Shown piece after piece: positions 1-8,876 of a stretch of DNA of 64,000 nt. The translations under genes were made by a program, and so were the position numbers. Numbering within the stretch: the stretch's first letter is position 1; every line of letters begins with the position of its first letter. Under the pieces are notes generated by a model. It saw only the letters and a list, made by a program, of their open reading frames with translations, was not told where the DNA came from and made no database searches. This stretch comes from Methylophilales bacterium (lineage in GTDB: Bacteria; Pseudomonadota; Gammaproteobacteria; Burkholderiales; Methylophilaceae). The stretch is from the NCBI GenBank assembly GCA_019823025.1, contig CP081940.1:558001-622000 (forward strand), given 5' to 3'.

Positions 1-551
1 TCCTTTAAAACATTAAGCGCGAGCTGCATGCCACTCTTATTTTCATCTTTTAATTCAATAAATTCATTTTTTAAAAATCTCATCACATTTTTTGAATCAT
101 CAATATCTCTTGTTTGAATTAAAAAAAATTTCATAAGGGTATTATTTAAATTTTGCTTTGCTTCCATTTCAAAATTTGAAAAAAATTGTTTATTTACACC
201 GTAAGGCCAATCTTTTTTTTCAACAAAACATGGTGTTGTAGACATTAAAATTAATTTTTCAACAAATTCAGGCATTCTAATTGCCAAGTTCATGGCAACT
301 TGCCCTCCTAATGACCATCCTAGAATACTGCACTTCTTTATTGGCACATTAGCTTTTATCTCTTTTGCTAAATTATCTAATGTATATGGCGATATAGATG
401 AACTACCTCCCATGCCAGGAAGATCAACTACATAGACTGAAGTAAAAAACTTTAATTCATCTACCAAAGAAATCCATATTTTACTATTTACTCCCCAACC
501 ATGAATCATTAAAAGAGGCTCTCCCCTACCCCCTAGATAATTAATTTTCAT
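1..551 (-). CDS. bioH: Pimeloyl-ACP methyl ester esterase BioH, 3' end beyond window
   Basis: Alpha/beta hydrolase that frees pimeloyl-ACP from its methyl ester, ending the BioC/BioH route to the biotin precursor. The reverse strand is open from an ATG at 551 (MKINYLGGRGEP) to the window edge, about 183 codons. Visible are the oxyanion-hole motif HGWG near residue 18, the nucleophile elbow GWSLGG, and a TTPCF..DWPYG stretch matching the BioH family. The Asp and His of the triad lie past position 1. The start overlaps the end of bioF by 11 bases, so the two are probably translationally coupled in a bioB-bioF-bioH operon. The gene is cut by the window, not broken. The BioH assignment over other esterases rests on this context and the C-F..DWP motif. 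Confidence 0.85.
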   Translation of the reverse strand, partial: MKINYLGGRGEPLLMIHGWGVNSKIWISLVDELKFFTSVYVVDLPGMGGSSSISPYTLDNLAKEIKANVPIKKCSILGWSLGGQVAMNLAIRMPEFVEKLILMSTTPCFVEKKDWPYGVNKQFFSNFEMEAKQNLNNTLMKFFLIQTRDIDDSKNVMRFLKNEFIELKDENKSGMQLALNVLK

Positions 552-1728
552 TTTCAATTATTTTATTTATGGCTTGAGCTAATTTTTTGATATCCCCTTT
601 GGAATGAAGGGCTGAAATTGAAACTCTCAAGCGTGCACTTTCTTTAGGAACAGTCGGAGGTCTTATAGCTGGGACGTAGAAACCTAATTCAATAAGAAGG
701 TTAGAAATCTTTATTATCTTCTTATCATCTCCAATAACTAGTGGCTGAATCGGCGTAATAGAGTCTACTAAAAGATTTTTATGATTGATTAGCCTTCTAA
801 ATAAATATATATGGTCATTTACTTTCCTTCTCAGTGAGTGGTTTTTCTTAATAATGTCAAATGATCGTTTGATGCCATACATAAGTGCAGGTTGCTCAGC
901 TGTTGTATAGATATATGTTCTAGACTTATTTATAACAAGATCAACAATTTTTTTATTGGCGCATACTAGGGCTCCCGAAACACCTACAGCTTTGCTAAGA
1001 GTTAATGTATAGATAATCCTATCTTTTGCAATCTTCTTAATTGAATCCTTTTGTTCATAATGCTCCAATACTCCCTGACCACTTTTTCCCAAAACCCCAT
1101 AACCATGCGCATCGTCAATATATAAATATGCATCATATTTTTTAGCTAATTTTACTAATTCAGGAATGTTTGCTATATCGCCATCCATACTAAATACGCC
1201 ATCAGTAACAATAAACTTCTTCTTTTTTGTTTTGCTTTTTTTTAGATGATTTTCTAATGCGGCCATATCATTATGTGGAAACCGAATAAATTTCCCCCTA
1301 CTTAAAATACAGGCATCGTTAAGTGAGGCATGATTAAGTTTATCCGCATAAATAAATGAATCTTTTTCTGCAATTGTTGTGATTATCCCTAAATTTGCAA
1401 GATAGCCAGATGAAAATAATATTGATGATGCGAACCCTATATTATTTTTTGTAATTTTTTCTATATTTTGATGGGCTTCTGTATGACCTGAAACAAGATG
1501 GGAGCTACTTCCGCCATTCCCATATTTATTAATCCCACTAATAATAGCTTTTTTAATTGAGCTGTTTTGGGATAAGCCTAAATAATCATTACTTGCAAAA
1601 TTAATTAACCAACGTCCATTTATTTTAATTTGATTTTTTTTTCTTTCGCTAACAACAACTCTTTTTCTGAAAAGTGATCTTTTTTTTAAATCTTTAAGAA
1701 AGGAGTCAATTTCATCCAGCAGAATCAT
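541..1728 (-). CDS. bioF: 8-amino-7-oxononanoate synthase BioF
   Basis: PLP-dependent alpha-oxoamine synthase that condenses pimeloyl-ACP with alanine, the first committed step of biotin ring assembly; cytosolic. The 395-residue length matches the family. Seen: FASNDYLGL near 45-52, the GSGGS-like loop as GNGGSSSHLVSG at 70-81, the cofactor Asp in DDAHG near 206, and the PLP lysine K246 in TLSKAVG. The start ATG at 1728 directly abuts the stop of bioB, and the end overlaps bioH. The order bioB-bioF-bioH on one strand leaves little doubt about the substrate, compared with the similar Kbl or HemA-type synthases. Confidence 0.95.
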   Translation of the reverse strand: MILLDEIDSFLKDLKKRSLFRKRVVVSERKKNQIKINGRWLINFASNDYLGLSQNSSIKKAIISGINKYGNGGSSSHLVSGHTEAHQNIEKITKNNIGFASSILFSSGYLANLGIITTIAEKDSFIYADKLNHASLNDACILSRGKFIRFPHNDMAALENHLKKSKTKKKKFIVTDGVFSMDGDIANIPELVKLAKKYDAYLYIDDAHGYGVLGKSGQGVLEHYEQKDSIKKIAKDRIIYTLTLSKAVGVSGALVCANKKIVDLVINKSRTYIYTTAEQPALMYGIKRSFDIIKKNHSLRRKVNDHIYLFRRLINHKNLLVDSITPIQPLVIGDDKKIIKISNLLIELGFYVPAIRPPTVPKESARLRVSISALHSKGDIKKLAQAINKIIENEN

Positions 1729-2739
1729 TTATATAGGCTTTATGTCTAAACGCTTAAATAATTGCTGATCTTTTTCAACATCTGGGTTTCCTGTCGTTAA
1801 AAGCTCCTCACCATAAAAAATTGAGTTGGCTCCTGCAAAAAAAGCTAATGCTTGGATACCATCGCTCATACTCTCTCTTCCCGCAGAAAGCCTTACAAAA
1901 CTTTTGGGCATAGAGATTCTTGCGATTGCTATCATCCTGATAAACTCAAATTGATCAAGCTCGGATGCATCTATCAGAGGGGTACCTTCAACTTTGGTTA
2001 ATAAATTAATAGGCACACTCTCAGGGGGAACATTCATATTTGCAAGTTGGTAAATAAGATTAATACGATCTTCTCTTGACTCACCCATACCAACAATACC
2101 GCCGCAGCAAACATTAATGTCTGCATCTCTCACCCTGCTCAATGTGTCAAGTCTATCTTGGTATGTCCTAGTTGTAATAATATCTCCATAATATTCTGGG
2201 GAGGTATCCAAATTATGGTTATAGTAATCTAAGCCTGCCTCCTTTAACCTTTCTGCTTGACCATCTTTTAGCATACCTAAAGTTGCACATGTTTCTAAGC
2301 CAAGGGACTTAACCTCGGAAATCATCTCTTCAACTAAACCGATATCTTTTTCTTTAGGGCCTCTCCATGCGGCTCCCATACAAAATCTCGAAGCACCTGC
2401 ATCTTTAGCCTGTTTTGCTGCCGAAATTACATCCTTTATATTCATAATTGGCTCATTATCAACCGTCGTATCGTACCTTGCCGACTGGGGGCAATAGCCA
2501 CAATCTTCAGAACAGCCGCCCGTTTTAATTGATAATAAAGTGCTAAGCTGAACCTTATTGGGATTAAAATTATTTCTGTGAACTTGATGAGCTTGGAATA
2601 ACAAATCATTAAATGGTTGATCAAATAAGCCTTGAATGGCTACTTTTTTCCAAACTTCATTTTGAATTGTTTGTTTAGTTTTTTTGGGACTTATAAATGA
2701 AACAGTTTTTTCTTTTATCGCTGATTCTAATTTAGCCAT
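1729..2739 (-). CDS. bioB: Biotin synthase BioB
   Basis: Radical SAM enzyme that inserts sulfur into dethiobiotin. The CxxxCxxC cluster motif is seen as C76, C80 and C83 ([13 protein letters not shown]), followed by the conserved [12 protein letters not shown] and the [10 protein letters not shown] [2Fe-2S]-site motif. Length is 336 residues. The first ~30 residues are a lysine-rich extension compared with the E. coli enzyme, which starts close to the [18 protein letters not shown] region; a later start is not excluded, but no better ATG is visible. First gene of the bio operon, reading away from trmL; the promoter should lie in 2740-2831. bioA is not here but about 60 kb away at 61053-62354. 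Confidence 0.96.
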   Translation of the reverse strand: MAKLESAIKEKTVSFISPKKTKQTIQNEVWKKVAIQGLFDQPFNDLLFQAHQVHRNNFNPNKVQLSTLLSIKTGGCSEDCGYCPQSARYDTTVDNEPIMNIKDVISAAKQAKDAGASRFCMGAAWRGPKEKDIGLVEEMISEVKSLGLETCATLGMLKDGQAERLKEAGLDYYNHNLDTSPEYYGDIITTRTYQDRLDTLSRVRDADINVCCGGIVGMGESREDRINLIYQLANMNVPPESVPINLLTKVEGTPLIDASELDQFEFIRMIAIARISMPKSFVRLSAGRESMSDGIQALAFFAGANSIFYGEELLTTGNPDVEKDQQLFKRLDIKPI

Positions 2740-2831
2740 TGTAAATCCTATATACTTTTAACATACTTATTATAGATGAATTGTTAAGTTTTTTTATATT
2801 TTTTATTAACAACTGTATAAATTTTAATCAT

Positions 2832-3296
2832 ATGTTTAATTTAATTCTTTTTGAGCCAGAAATACCGCCTAATACTGGAAATATAATTCGTCTTTGTGCT
2901 AACACGGGCTCAAAGCTTCATCTGATAAAACCATACGCGTTTGACCTAAGTAGTAAGAATTTACGAAGAGCAGGTTTAGATTACATAGACCTCTCTAATG
3001 TCGAAGAGCACGATTCTATCAACGACTGCTTTACAACTTTATACAAAACAAGGTTTTTTGCTGTGACAACAAAAGCTACGTCTTTGTATACAAATTTCAG
3101 CTATCAGAAGAATGATTCTTTTATATTTGGACCTGAAACAAGAGGCCTGCCTCATGAGATACTAAATTCGGATGAAATTGATGAGAAAATTAGGATTCCA
3201 ATGGTCAAAAATAATAGAAGTTTAAATCTATCCAATAGTGTGGGGATTGTTGTATATGAGGCATGGCGCCAATTAAATTTTAAAAATGGAAGTTGA
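2832..3296 (+). CDS. trmL: tRNA (cytidine/uridine-2'-O-)-methyltransferase TrmL
   Basis: SPOUT-class methyltransferase that 2'-O-methylates the wobble base (position 34) of tRNA-Leu isoacceptors, using SAM bound in a trefoil knot. The product is 154 residues, close to the family norm. The knot motifs are clear: LFEPEIPPNTGNIIRLCANTG at the N-terminus, LRRAGLDY, FGPETRGLP, and IRIPM..NNRSLNLSNSVGIVVYEAWRQ at the end. The start at 2832 (MFNLILFEPEIP) is chosen because family members begin there; an in-frame ATG at 2781 would add 17 hydrophobic residues with no counterpart. It ends six bases from the convergent gpsA. The window also carries tRNA-Leu(CAA), a likely substrate. Confidence 0.94.
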   Translation: MFNLILFEPEIPPNTGNIIRLCANTGSKLHLIKPYAFDLSSKNLRRAGLDYIDLSNVEEHDSINDCFTTLYKTRFFAVTTKATSLYTNFSYQKNDSFIFGPETRGLPHEILNSDEIDEKIRIPMVKNNRSLNLSNSVGIVVYEAWRQLNFKNGS

Positions 3297-3302
3297 ACGT
3301 TG

Positions 3303-4298
3303 TTACTCTTGCGTGATTGGTCGTTGAATTAAATCTAAAACAGCCTCTTTAGCTGACTTTTCTTGAAAAAGAACATTATTAACTTCATTGGTAATGGGCA
3401 TATCAATATTAAGTAAAGATGCACGATTAGATACCTCTTTGGCTGTATAGACACCTTCAGCAACATGACCTAAGCCATCTAAAATAGATTGAAGTGATTC
3501 TCCCTTAGCCAGTCTTAAACCAACTTCACGATTTCTCGAATATTCACCTGTGCATGTCAGGACCAGATCACCCATCCCAGATAATCCTGAGAATGTCTCT
3601 GGGTTTGAACCTACCTTTAAACCAAATCTCTTTATCTCGCTAAGTCCTCTTGTGATTAAGGCCGCACGTGCATTATTACCAAAACCCATTCCATCAGAAA
3701 TCCCAGCGGCAATAGCAATTACATTTTTTAGTGCCCCTCCAACACAAACACCTGCAATATCTGAGCTAATGTAAGATCGCATATTATTATGATGAAAAAG
3801 AGGTGCAATTTTTTTTGAAAAATCTTCATTATTTGTCGCAATTGTGACAGCAGTAGGAAGACCTCTTATAAGCTCTGCTGCAAAACTTGGTCCAGATAAA
3901 ACTCCACAGCTTCTTGAATCATAATTTGAACTTGAAAATTCGTCATTAATAACTTCAAATGGGAGGTTTGCTGAAGAGGCTTCAAGCCCCTTATTGGCCC
4001 ATAAAATTGGGGCCTCAGAGCCTATACTTTTTAAATCTTTTAATGCTTTCCTAAACCCTGCAGTTGGTATTGCAGACAGAATAAAATCGCAATTTAATAC
4101 CGCATCCTTAAAATTATCATTCAATGACAATAAATCAGGAAACTTAAAATCTCCAAGATATTTTGGATTTGATTTTGATTTTTTCATACCAGAGATATGG
4201 CCTGCATCCCTTGCCCATAATGTCACAGAAGTATTTCTTGCCAGATGAATAGCGAGTGCAGTTCCCCACGCACCAGCCCCCAATACACAAACCTTCAC
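3303..4298 (-). CDS. gpsA: Glycerol-3-phosphate dehydrogenase [NAD(P)+] GpsA
   Basis: Makes sn-glycerol 3-phosphate from dihydroxyacetone phosphate for phospholipid synthesis. Seen: the Rossmann motif VLGAGAWGTALA at the N-terminus, NKGLEA, SGPSFAAEL, the catalytic lysine region GGALKNVIAIAAGISDG, and GLSGMGDLVLTCT. I take the GTG at 4298 as start because VKVCVLGAGAWG corresponds to the usual MK-x-x-VLGAG start, and the GTG lies one base after the TAG of the upstream SH3 gene. An ATG at 4325 would add nine residues and overlap the upstream gene by 26 bases. Last gene of the grxC-secB-SH3-gpsA strand run; secB-gpsA linkage is common in proteobacteria. Confidence 0.94.
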   Translation of the reverse strand: MKVCVLGAGAWGTALAIHLARNTSVTLWARDAGHISGMKKSKSNPKYLGDFKFPDLLSLNDNFKDAVLNCDFILSAIPTAGFRKALKDLKSIGSEAPILWANKGLEASSANLPFEVINDEFSSSNYDSRSCGVLSGPSFAAELIRGLPTAVTIATNNEDFSKKIAPLFHHNNMRSYISSDIAGVCVGGALKNVIAIAAGISDGMGFGNNARAALITRGLSEIKRFGLKVGSNPETFSGLSGMGDLVLTCTGEYSRNREVGLRLAKGESLQSILDGLGHVAEGVYTAKEVSNRASLLNIDMPITNEVNNVLFQEKSAKEAVLDLIQRPITQE

Positions 4299-4299
4299 C

Positions 4300-4782
4300 C
4301 TATAAGCCCCATACTTCTCTAGCATTTACGAAGCCTATTAGGCCTTCTATTTGCGTTTTTACCTGTGCCCAATTACCAAAAAGGATTGGGGAATTAAGTT
4401 TTAAAACCACGAATTTTTCCACATTGGCTAACTTATGGCTCTTTTCATTTGCTTGATTAAAAATCACTGCATCATCTTTTGTAATTAGGACAGTTCTTTC
4501 TTTATGTGTATATCTCGACTCTATCCAGCTAATTTTACCGTTGTGATCTTTAACTTTTTTCCAATCTTTGAGGCTGACAAGAACTTCAAGGGGGTAGCCT
4601 TCCGTTACAATATACATTTTTTCTGTTGTTTTAGACGGTCCCTCAAATAAAACAGCTTGCTTTACATTCACTGAAATAAAGTCAGCATGGACAAAAAAAC
4701 TAATTGCAATAAGAGAAAAAAATATTACGAACCTATAAAGTTTTTCAACCAAACTAATTAGCCCTTTTGGCAGCTCCCGCAT
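4300..4782 (-). CDS. Exported bacterial SH3-domain protein
   Basis: Secreted or periplasmic protein with an N-terminal hydrophobic signal (LYRFVIFFSLIAISFFVHA, cut probably after HA) followed by two SH3b-like repeats. The first has the pattern DWKKVKDHNGKISWIESRY, the second NWAQVKTQIEGLIGFV. This is the layout of the SH3_4 family, often annotated as an SH3 domain protein of unknown function and possibly cell-wall binding. The ATG at 4782 overlaps secB by 29 bases; a TTG at 4752, just after the secB stop with AAGGG upstream, gives a shorter and more ordinary signal peptide, so the start is uncertain. No ligand or function can be read from the sequence. Confidence 0.75.
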   Translation of the reverse strand: MRELPKGLISLVEKLYRFVIFFSLIAISFFVHADFISVNVKQAVLFEGPSKTTEKMYIVTEGYPLEVLVSLKDWKKVKDHNGKISWIESRYTHKERTVLITKDDAVIFNQANEKSHKLANVEKFVVLKLNSPILFGNWAQVKTQIEGLIGFVNAREVWGL

Positions 4783-5260
4783 CTTTCTCTTTTTGCTGCA
4801 TGTACATCGTTTCAAAATTAATCGGATTAAGAAGTACAGGTGAAAAGCCAGCTTTGGTAACTAAATCTGAAATAGCCTCTCTGGCATAAGGGAATAATAT
4901 ATTGGGGCATGTAATAGCTAAAACCATCTCCATTCCATCTTCTGGAACATTTAATATTTTAAAGATGCCTGACTGGGTAACTTCAACCAGAAATGCAGTT
5001 TCTTCAGATTGTTTTGATGTTACCGTAACTTGCAAACTAACTTCATAATAGCCATCTGATAAAGGTTTTGCGGCGTTATTGAGTTCAACAGAAATCTGAG
5101 GCGCCTCTCTGTTAGTGAAAATTTCAGGGGAATTAGGTATCTCGACAGAGACATCTTTTAGAAACAGCTTTTCGATGCCAAAGCCTGGCCCTTGGTTTTT
5201 TGATTCAGATGTTTCAGTTTTTGTTGAAGCTTTTTTCTTTGTTTTTTTATCTTCGGCCAT
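4754..5260 (-). CDS. secB: Protein-export chaperone SecB
   Basis: Cytosolic tetrameric chaperone that keeps outer-membrane and periplasmic precursors unfolded and hands them to SecA. At 168 residues it is of family length. Seen: the typical core FGIEKLFLKDVSVEIPNSPEIF, the GYYEVSLQVTVTSK strand, and the conserved CPNILFPYAREAISDLVTKAGFSP segment that marks SecB. The N-terminal 25 residues are a charged Lys/Thr/Glu tail. A Shine-Dalgarno-like AGGAAAA stands before the ATG at 5260. It sits between grxC and gpsA, the order grxC-secB-gpsA known from many proteobacteria. Confidence 0.96.
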   Translation of the reverse strand: MAEDKKTKKKASTKTETSESKNQGPGFGIEKLFLKDVSVEIPNSPEIFTNREAPQISVELNNAAKPLSDGYYEVSLQVTVTSKQSEETAFLVEVTQSGIFKILNVPEDGMEMVLAITCPNILFPYAREAISDLVTKAGFSPVLLNPINFETMYMQQKEKDAGAAKRAN

Positions 5261-5351
5261 GTTTTTTCCTAACTTTAATTTAAATTCAAATTTGTATAAC
5301 CCACATTCTATCCCCTAAACATAGAATAATAAATATTTGCTTTTACATAAT

Positions 5352-5612
5352 TCAATCTTCAAGGATAAGTTTGTCTAGATTTCCATCGTTATTAATTGAT
5401 CTTAATTGCTCAAAGCCTCCTATATGCTGATCGCCTATGAAGATTTGAGGCACAGTCTTCTCACCTGTAATTTTTATCATTTCATCCATATGAGAAGGAT
5501 TTTCATCAACCATAATTTTTTTAATTTTTTTAATTCCTTTGTTAAGGAGCAGTTTTTCCGCATTCACACAATATGGGCAAAACTGAGAACTGTACATAAG
5601 AATTTCTTTCAT
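5352..5612 (-). CDS. grxC: Glutaredoxin 3 GrxC
   Basis: Small glutathione-dependent thiol-disulfide oxidoreductase of 86 residues. The dithiol active site C12-P-Y-C15 is intact, and the cis-proline glutathione site is seen as KTVPQIFIGDQHIGGFEQL. First gene of the minus-strand run grxC-secB-SH3-gpsA, with 91 bases before secB in which no separate terminator is obvious. It diverges from gpmI, so the 98 bases at 5613-5710 should hold promoters for both directions. Confidence 0.94.
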   Translation of the reverse strand: MKEILMYSSQFCPYCVNAEKLLLNKGIKKIKKIMVDENPSHMDEMIKITGEKTVPQIFIGDQHIGGFEQLRSINNDGNLDKLILED

Positions 5613-5710
5613 AAATTAAATTCACTTAATATAAGATAATTAAATAGTAATGAATTGGTATTATAATTGATGTGTCAAATAAAAATAAATTCATTCCAAT
5701 AATTAATTAA

Positions 5711-7252
5711 ATGAAAAAAAATACTTTATTGCTGCTCATTCTTGATGGTTTTGGTCACAGCAGTGACAAAGAATATAATGCAATTTTCTCTGCGAATACA
5801 CCAAATTGGGATCACTTACTCAAAACTTATCCTAATAGCCTAATCAATGCATCAGAATCATTTGTCGGCCTACCTGAAGGCCAAATGGGAAATTCAGAAG
5901 TAGGTCATTTATGTATAGGTGCTGGAAGAGTTATTGACCAAGACTTAGATAGAATTAATAAATCAATAAAAGATGAGAGTTTTTTCTCAAATGATATATT
6001 AATTCCTGGATTAGAAAAAATTTCACAAAACAACAATGCCTTGCACATCTTAGGACTTCTATCTGATGGAGGTGTTCATAGCCACATAGATCATATTCTT
6101 GCTTTAATAAAATTAGCAAAGAAACAAAATGTTAAGCATGTATTTATTCATGCCATCCTCGATGGTCGCGATACTCCCCCTAAATCTGCCTCAAAATATA
6201 TAAAAAAACTGGAAGATTTTTGTAAAAAGATAAATCTTGGTGAAATTAAAACAGTTTCCGGACGGTTTTATGCTATGGATAGAGATAATAGATGGGATAG
6301 AACGCATTTGGCGTACGATGCAATTACTTGTGCATCTTCACCACATACTGAATCCTCAGCTCAGCAAGCCCTCAAAGAGTCATATGCTAGAGGAAAGTCT
6401 GATGAATTCGTAACCCCCACACTTATAAAAAAATCAGAAAGTTATTCAGGAATTAGTGATGATGACATGGTAGTTTTCATGAATTTTAGATCTGACAGAG
6501 CTCGACAGTTAACAGATAGCATCCTCAATGAATCCTTTAAAGAATTTGAACGACCTTCAAGACCTCACAATATTAATTATTTAACATTGACGAGTCATGA
6601 TGAAAAACAAAAAAAAGCTAAATGCATATTTAAACCAATTAATATAAAAAATTCTTTAGGTGAATATATTTCAGATCTAAATAAAACTCAACTTCGTATA
6701 GCTGAGACAGAAAAATATCCACACGTGACCTTTTTCTTTAATGGGGGTGTCGAAGAAAAATATAAAAACGAACAGAGAATCCTAGTTCCTTCACAAAACG
6801 TGGCTACGTATGATTTAAAGCCAGAAATGAGTGCATATGAAATTACAGAAAAACTACAAGAAGCTATCCTCTCCGAGAGCTATGATCTGATTGTCTGTAA
6901 CTATGCTAATGGAGATATGGTAGGACATACTGGAAATTTAGAGGCAGCAATTAAAGCCATTGAGGTACTTGATAAATGCATCCATGAAATATATAAAGCA
7001 ATAAAAAAAATAGGTGGTCAGATGATAATTACAGCAGACCATGGAAATGCAGAGGTAATGATGGATACTAAAAATCAACAAAAACATACTCAGCATACCG
7101 TGAATAAGGTGCCATTTGTTTATGTAGGGAGGGAAATAAAATCTATTAAGAATGGAGGACAGCTATCTGATATAGCACCAACTATCCTAGAGTTACTGGG
7201 TGAGAAAAAACCAAAAGAAATGACTGGAAAAAATTTAATTGAAATTATTTAA
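5711..7252 (+). CDS. gpmI: 2,3-bisphosphoglycerate-independent phosphoglycerate mutase GpmI
   Basis: Manganese-dependent interconversion of 3- and 2-phosphoglycerate in glycolysis and gluconeogenesis. At 513 residues it is of usual length. Seen: the metal-site LLILDGFG at the start, the phosphoserine loop in PEGQMGNSEVGHLCIGAGR, HAILDGRDTPPKS, GRFYAMDRDNRWDR, FMNFRSDRARQLT, and the second metal set CNYANGDMVGHTG and ITADHGNAE. No cofactor-dependent GpmA is seen nearby. The end overlaps the start of envC by 14 bases; the pair gpmI-envC is a known proteobacterial arrangement. Confidence 0.96.
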   Translation: MKKNTLLLLILDGFGHSSDKEYNAIFSANTPNWDHLLKTYPNSLINASESFVGLPEGQMGNSEVGHLCIGAGRVIDQDLDRINKSIKDESFFSNDILIPGLEKISQNNNALHILGLLSDGGVHSHIDHILALIKLAKKQNVKHVFIHAILDGRDTPPKSASKYIKKLEDFCKKINLGEIKTVSGRFYAMDRDNRWDRTHLAYDAITCASSPHTESSAQQALKESYARGKSDEFVTPTLIKKSESYSGISDDDMVVFMNFRSDRARQLTDSILNESFKEFERPSRPHNINYLTLTSHDEKQKKAKCIFKPINIKNSLGEYISDLNKTQLRIAETEKYPHVTFFFNGGVEEKYKNEQRILVPSQNVATYDLKPEMSAYEITEKLQEAILSESYDLIVCNYANGDMVGHTGNLEAAIKAIEVLDKCIHEIYKAIKKIGGQMIITADHGNAEVMMDTKNQQKHTQHTVNKVPFVYVGREIKSIKNGGQLSDIAPTILELLGEKKPKEMTGKNLIEII

Positions 7253-8441
7253 AAATATTCTGAACACACTCCTCATTATTATATTAGGCATTTCATCGTT
7301 AGCTCTTGTTGCCGGGGAAACTGATGACGCCAAAAGTAACTTAAATAAAATTCAAAAGCAAATCAATTCAATTGACAAACAAATTAAAAAAAATTCAAAA
7401 GTTAAAAAAGGGTTAAATAGATCATTAAAAAAACACGAAAAAGAAATTAGTGCCACAAAGAGAGAAATTTTTAAAGTAAAAAAGAAACAAAAAAATAACA
7501 AAAAAAAGTTATCCGCCTTAAGTAAAAAATTAAAAAAGTTAGAAATAGAATTGTTAAAAAGTAAAAAATTACAAAACGAAATACTCTACCAGACATATAT
7601 TAAGCCAAAACCAGGATACTTACAGTTGTTTATAGAAGGGATAAATCCTAATGAAGTTTCAAGACAAGTTAACTATATTGGCTACCTAACTAAAGCACAA
7701 AATGACAATATCCTTAAAATTAATAAAACAAAGGAGAAAATTAGTTCGACAAAAAAATCGACAAAAAAAATTCTCAAAGATGTAACGCAACTTAGAAAGA
7801 AGAAAGAAAAAAATGCAAGGAAGTTAGAAAAGAAAAAGAAAGCAAAAAAACTAACCTTAAATAAAATTTCAAAAAAACTTAAATCTCAAAAAAATAAGAA
7901 ACTAAAGTTACAGCAAGACGAGAAAAAATTAAGCTCTATTATCAAGAACCTGATGTTGAAGCTTAAGGCAGAAGAAAAAATAAGAAAAGCTGAAAAAAAA
8001 GATACTAAAAAAGAGAAAGTAGTCGTTGATAAAAAAGCTTATAAGATTAATTTTGCCAAACTTAAAAAGAAGCTAAAACTTCCTGTAAAAGGTAAAGTTT
8101 TATATAAGTACAATGCCAAGAGATGGGATACAGGAACAAGATGGAAGGGCCTATTTATTAAAGCTAAAGAGGGGTCGAATGTTAAATCTGTTGCTGCCGG
8201 ACAAGTTGTTTTTTCTGATTGGCTTAGAGGGTTTGGAAATATAATAATTATCGATCACGGAAAAAATTATATGAGCCTTTATGGGAATAATGATTCACTT
8301 TTAAAACAAAAAGGTGAATACATCAAAGGGGGAGAAATTATTGCTCTATCAGGAAACAGTGGGGGAAATAAGTATAACGGACTATATTATGAGCTGAGAC
8401 ACAACGGTAAACCCTTTAATCCTCTTAAATGGACCAAATAA
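7239..8441 (+). CDS. envC: EnvC-type murein hydrolase activator (degenerate LytM/M23)
   Basis: Periplasmic protein expected to work with FtsEX to activate cell-wall amidases during septum splitting. Seen: a signal peptide (residues 1-26), a very lysine-rich coiled coil over roughly 30-265, and a C-terminal LytM domain over about 280-400. The zinc and catalytic residues of active M23 peptidases are lost: the metal-His position reads WKGLFIKAKEG, and the HxH motif is replaced by YYELRHNGKPFNP. That loss is typical of EnvC activators. The gene overlaps gpmI by 14 bases. In many betaproteobacteria ctpA follows envC; here ctpA lies at 56417. Confidence 0.86.
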   Translation: MKLFKNILNTLLIIILGISSLALVAGETDDAKSNLNKIQKQINSIDKQIKKNSKVKKGLNRSLKKHEKEISATKREIFKVKKKQKNNKKKLSALSKKLKKLEIELLKSKKLQNEILYQTYIKPKPGYLQLFIEGINPNEVSRQVNYIGYLTKAQNDNILKINKTKEKISSTKKSTKKILKDVTQLRKKKEKNARKLEKKKKAKKLTLNKISKKLKSQKNKKLKLQQDEKKLSSIIKNLMLKLKAEEKIRKAEKKDTKKEKVVVDKKAYKINFAKLKKKLKLPVKGKVLYKYNAKRWDTGTRWKGLFIKAKEGSNVKSVAAGQVVFSDWLRGFGNIIIIDHGKNYMSLYGNNDSLLKQKGEYIKGGEIIALSGNSGGNKYNGLYYELRHNGKPFNPLKWTK

Positions 8442-8448
8442 AAAAAAT

Positions 8449-8868
8449 TCAGTCTCCAATAAAATGTAGATCTACAAACCTTTCAAAGCTACCAAATCGA
8501 TGTTCATAAAGAAAAATACCCTGCCACGTCCCTAAATTTATTTCTTTATTTTTTATTGAAAACGATAGATTGGTTTGAGTCAATGCAGTTCTTATATGGG
8601 CTGACATATCATCTGGCCCCTCTAAAATATGACTATATGCCTTGTCGCCATCAACAACTAATTTTGTAAGGAAATTTTCTAAATCTATCAAAACATCTGA
8701 ATCATAATTTTCATTTACTAAAAGGCTTGCAGACGTATGCTTAATATTTAACGTCAACAATCCTGTATTAACTTTTTCTGCATTTATCCAATCCTTTATT
8801 TTTGGTGTAATGTCGTAAAGCTTTCTACCATTTGTTAATTCAACAATATTTCCAAAAACTTGAATCAA
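8449..8868 (-). CDS. yjbQ: YjbQ family protein (UPF0047)
   Basis: Small 139-residue member of the YjbQ/UPF0047 family, whose E. coli member has weak thiamine-phosphate synthase activity; the physiological role is not settled. Family signatures seen: NIKHTSASLLVNENYDSDVLIDLE, GDKAYSHILEGPDDMSAHIRTALT, and the LGTWQGIFLYEHR turn with GSFERFV near the end. Last gene of the murJ-ribF-ileS-lspA-yjbQ run, starting eight bases after the lspA stop and ending seven bases from the convergent envC. Confidence 0.88.
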   Translation of the reverse strand: MIQVFGNIVELTNGRKLYDITPKIKDWINAEKVNTGLLTLNIKHTSASLLVNENYDSDVLIDLENFLTKLVVDGDKAYSHILEGPDDMSAHIRTALTQTNLSFSIKNKEINLGTWQGIFLYEHRFGSFERFVDLHFIGD

Positions 8869-8876
8869 ATTAGCCT

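Noticed and set aside
1..551. bioH as a degraded gene
   Set aside because: The frame is open to the window edge and motifs are intact; it is cut by the window only.
2442..2624. Reading frame inside bioB in another frame
   Set aside because: Shadow of a conserved gene; its product shows no recognisable pattern.
7330..8040. Low-complexity A-rich stretch in envC as a DNA repeat
   Set aside because: The bias comes from lysine codons of the coiled coil; there is no regular DNA period.
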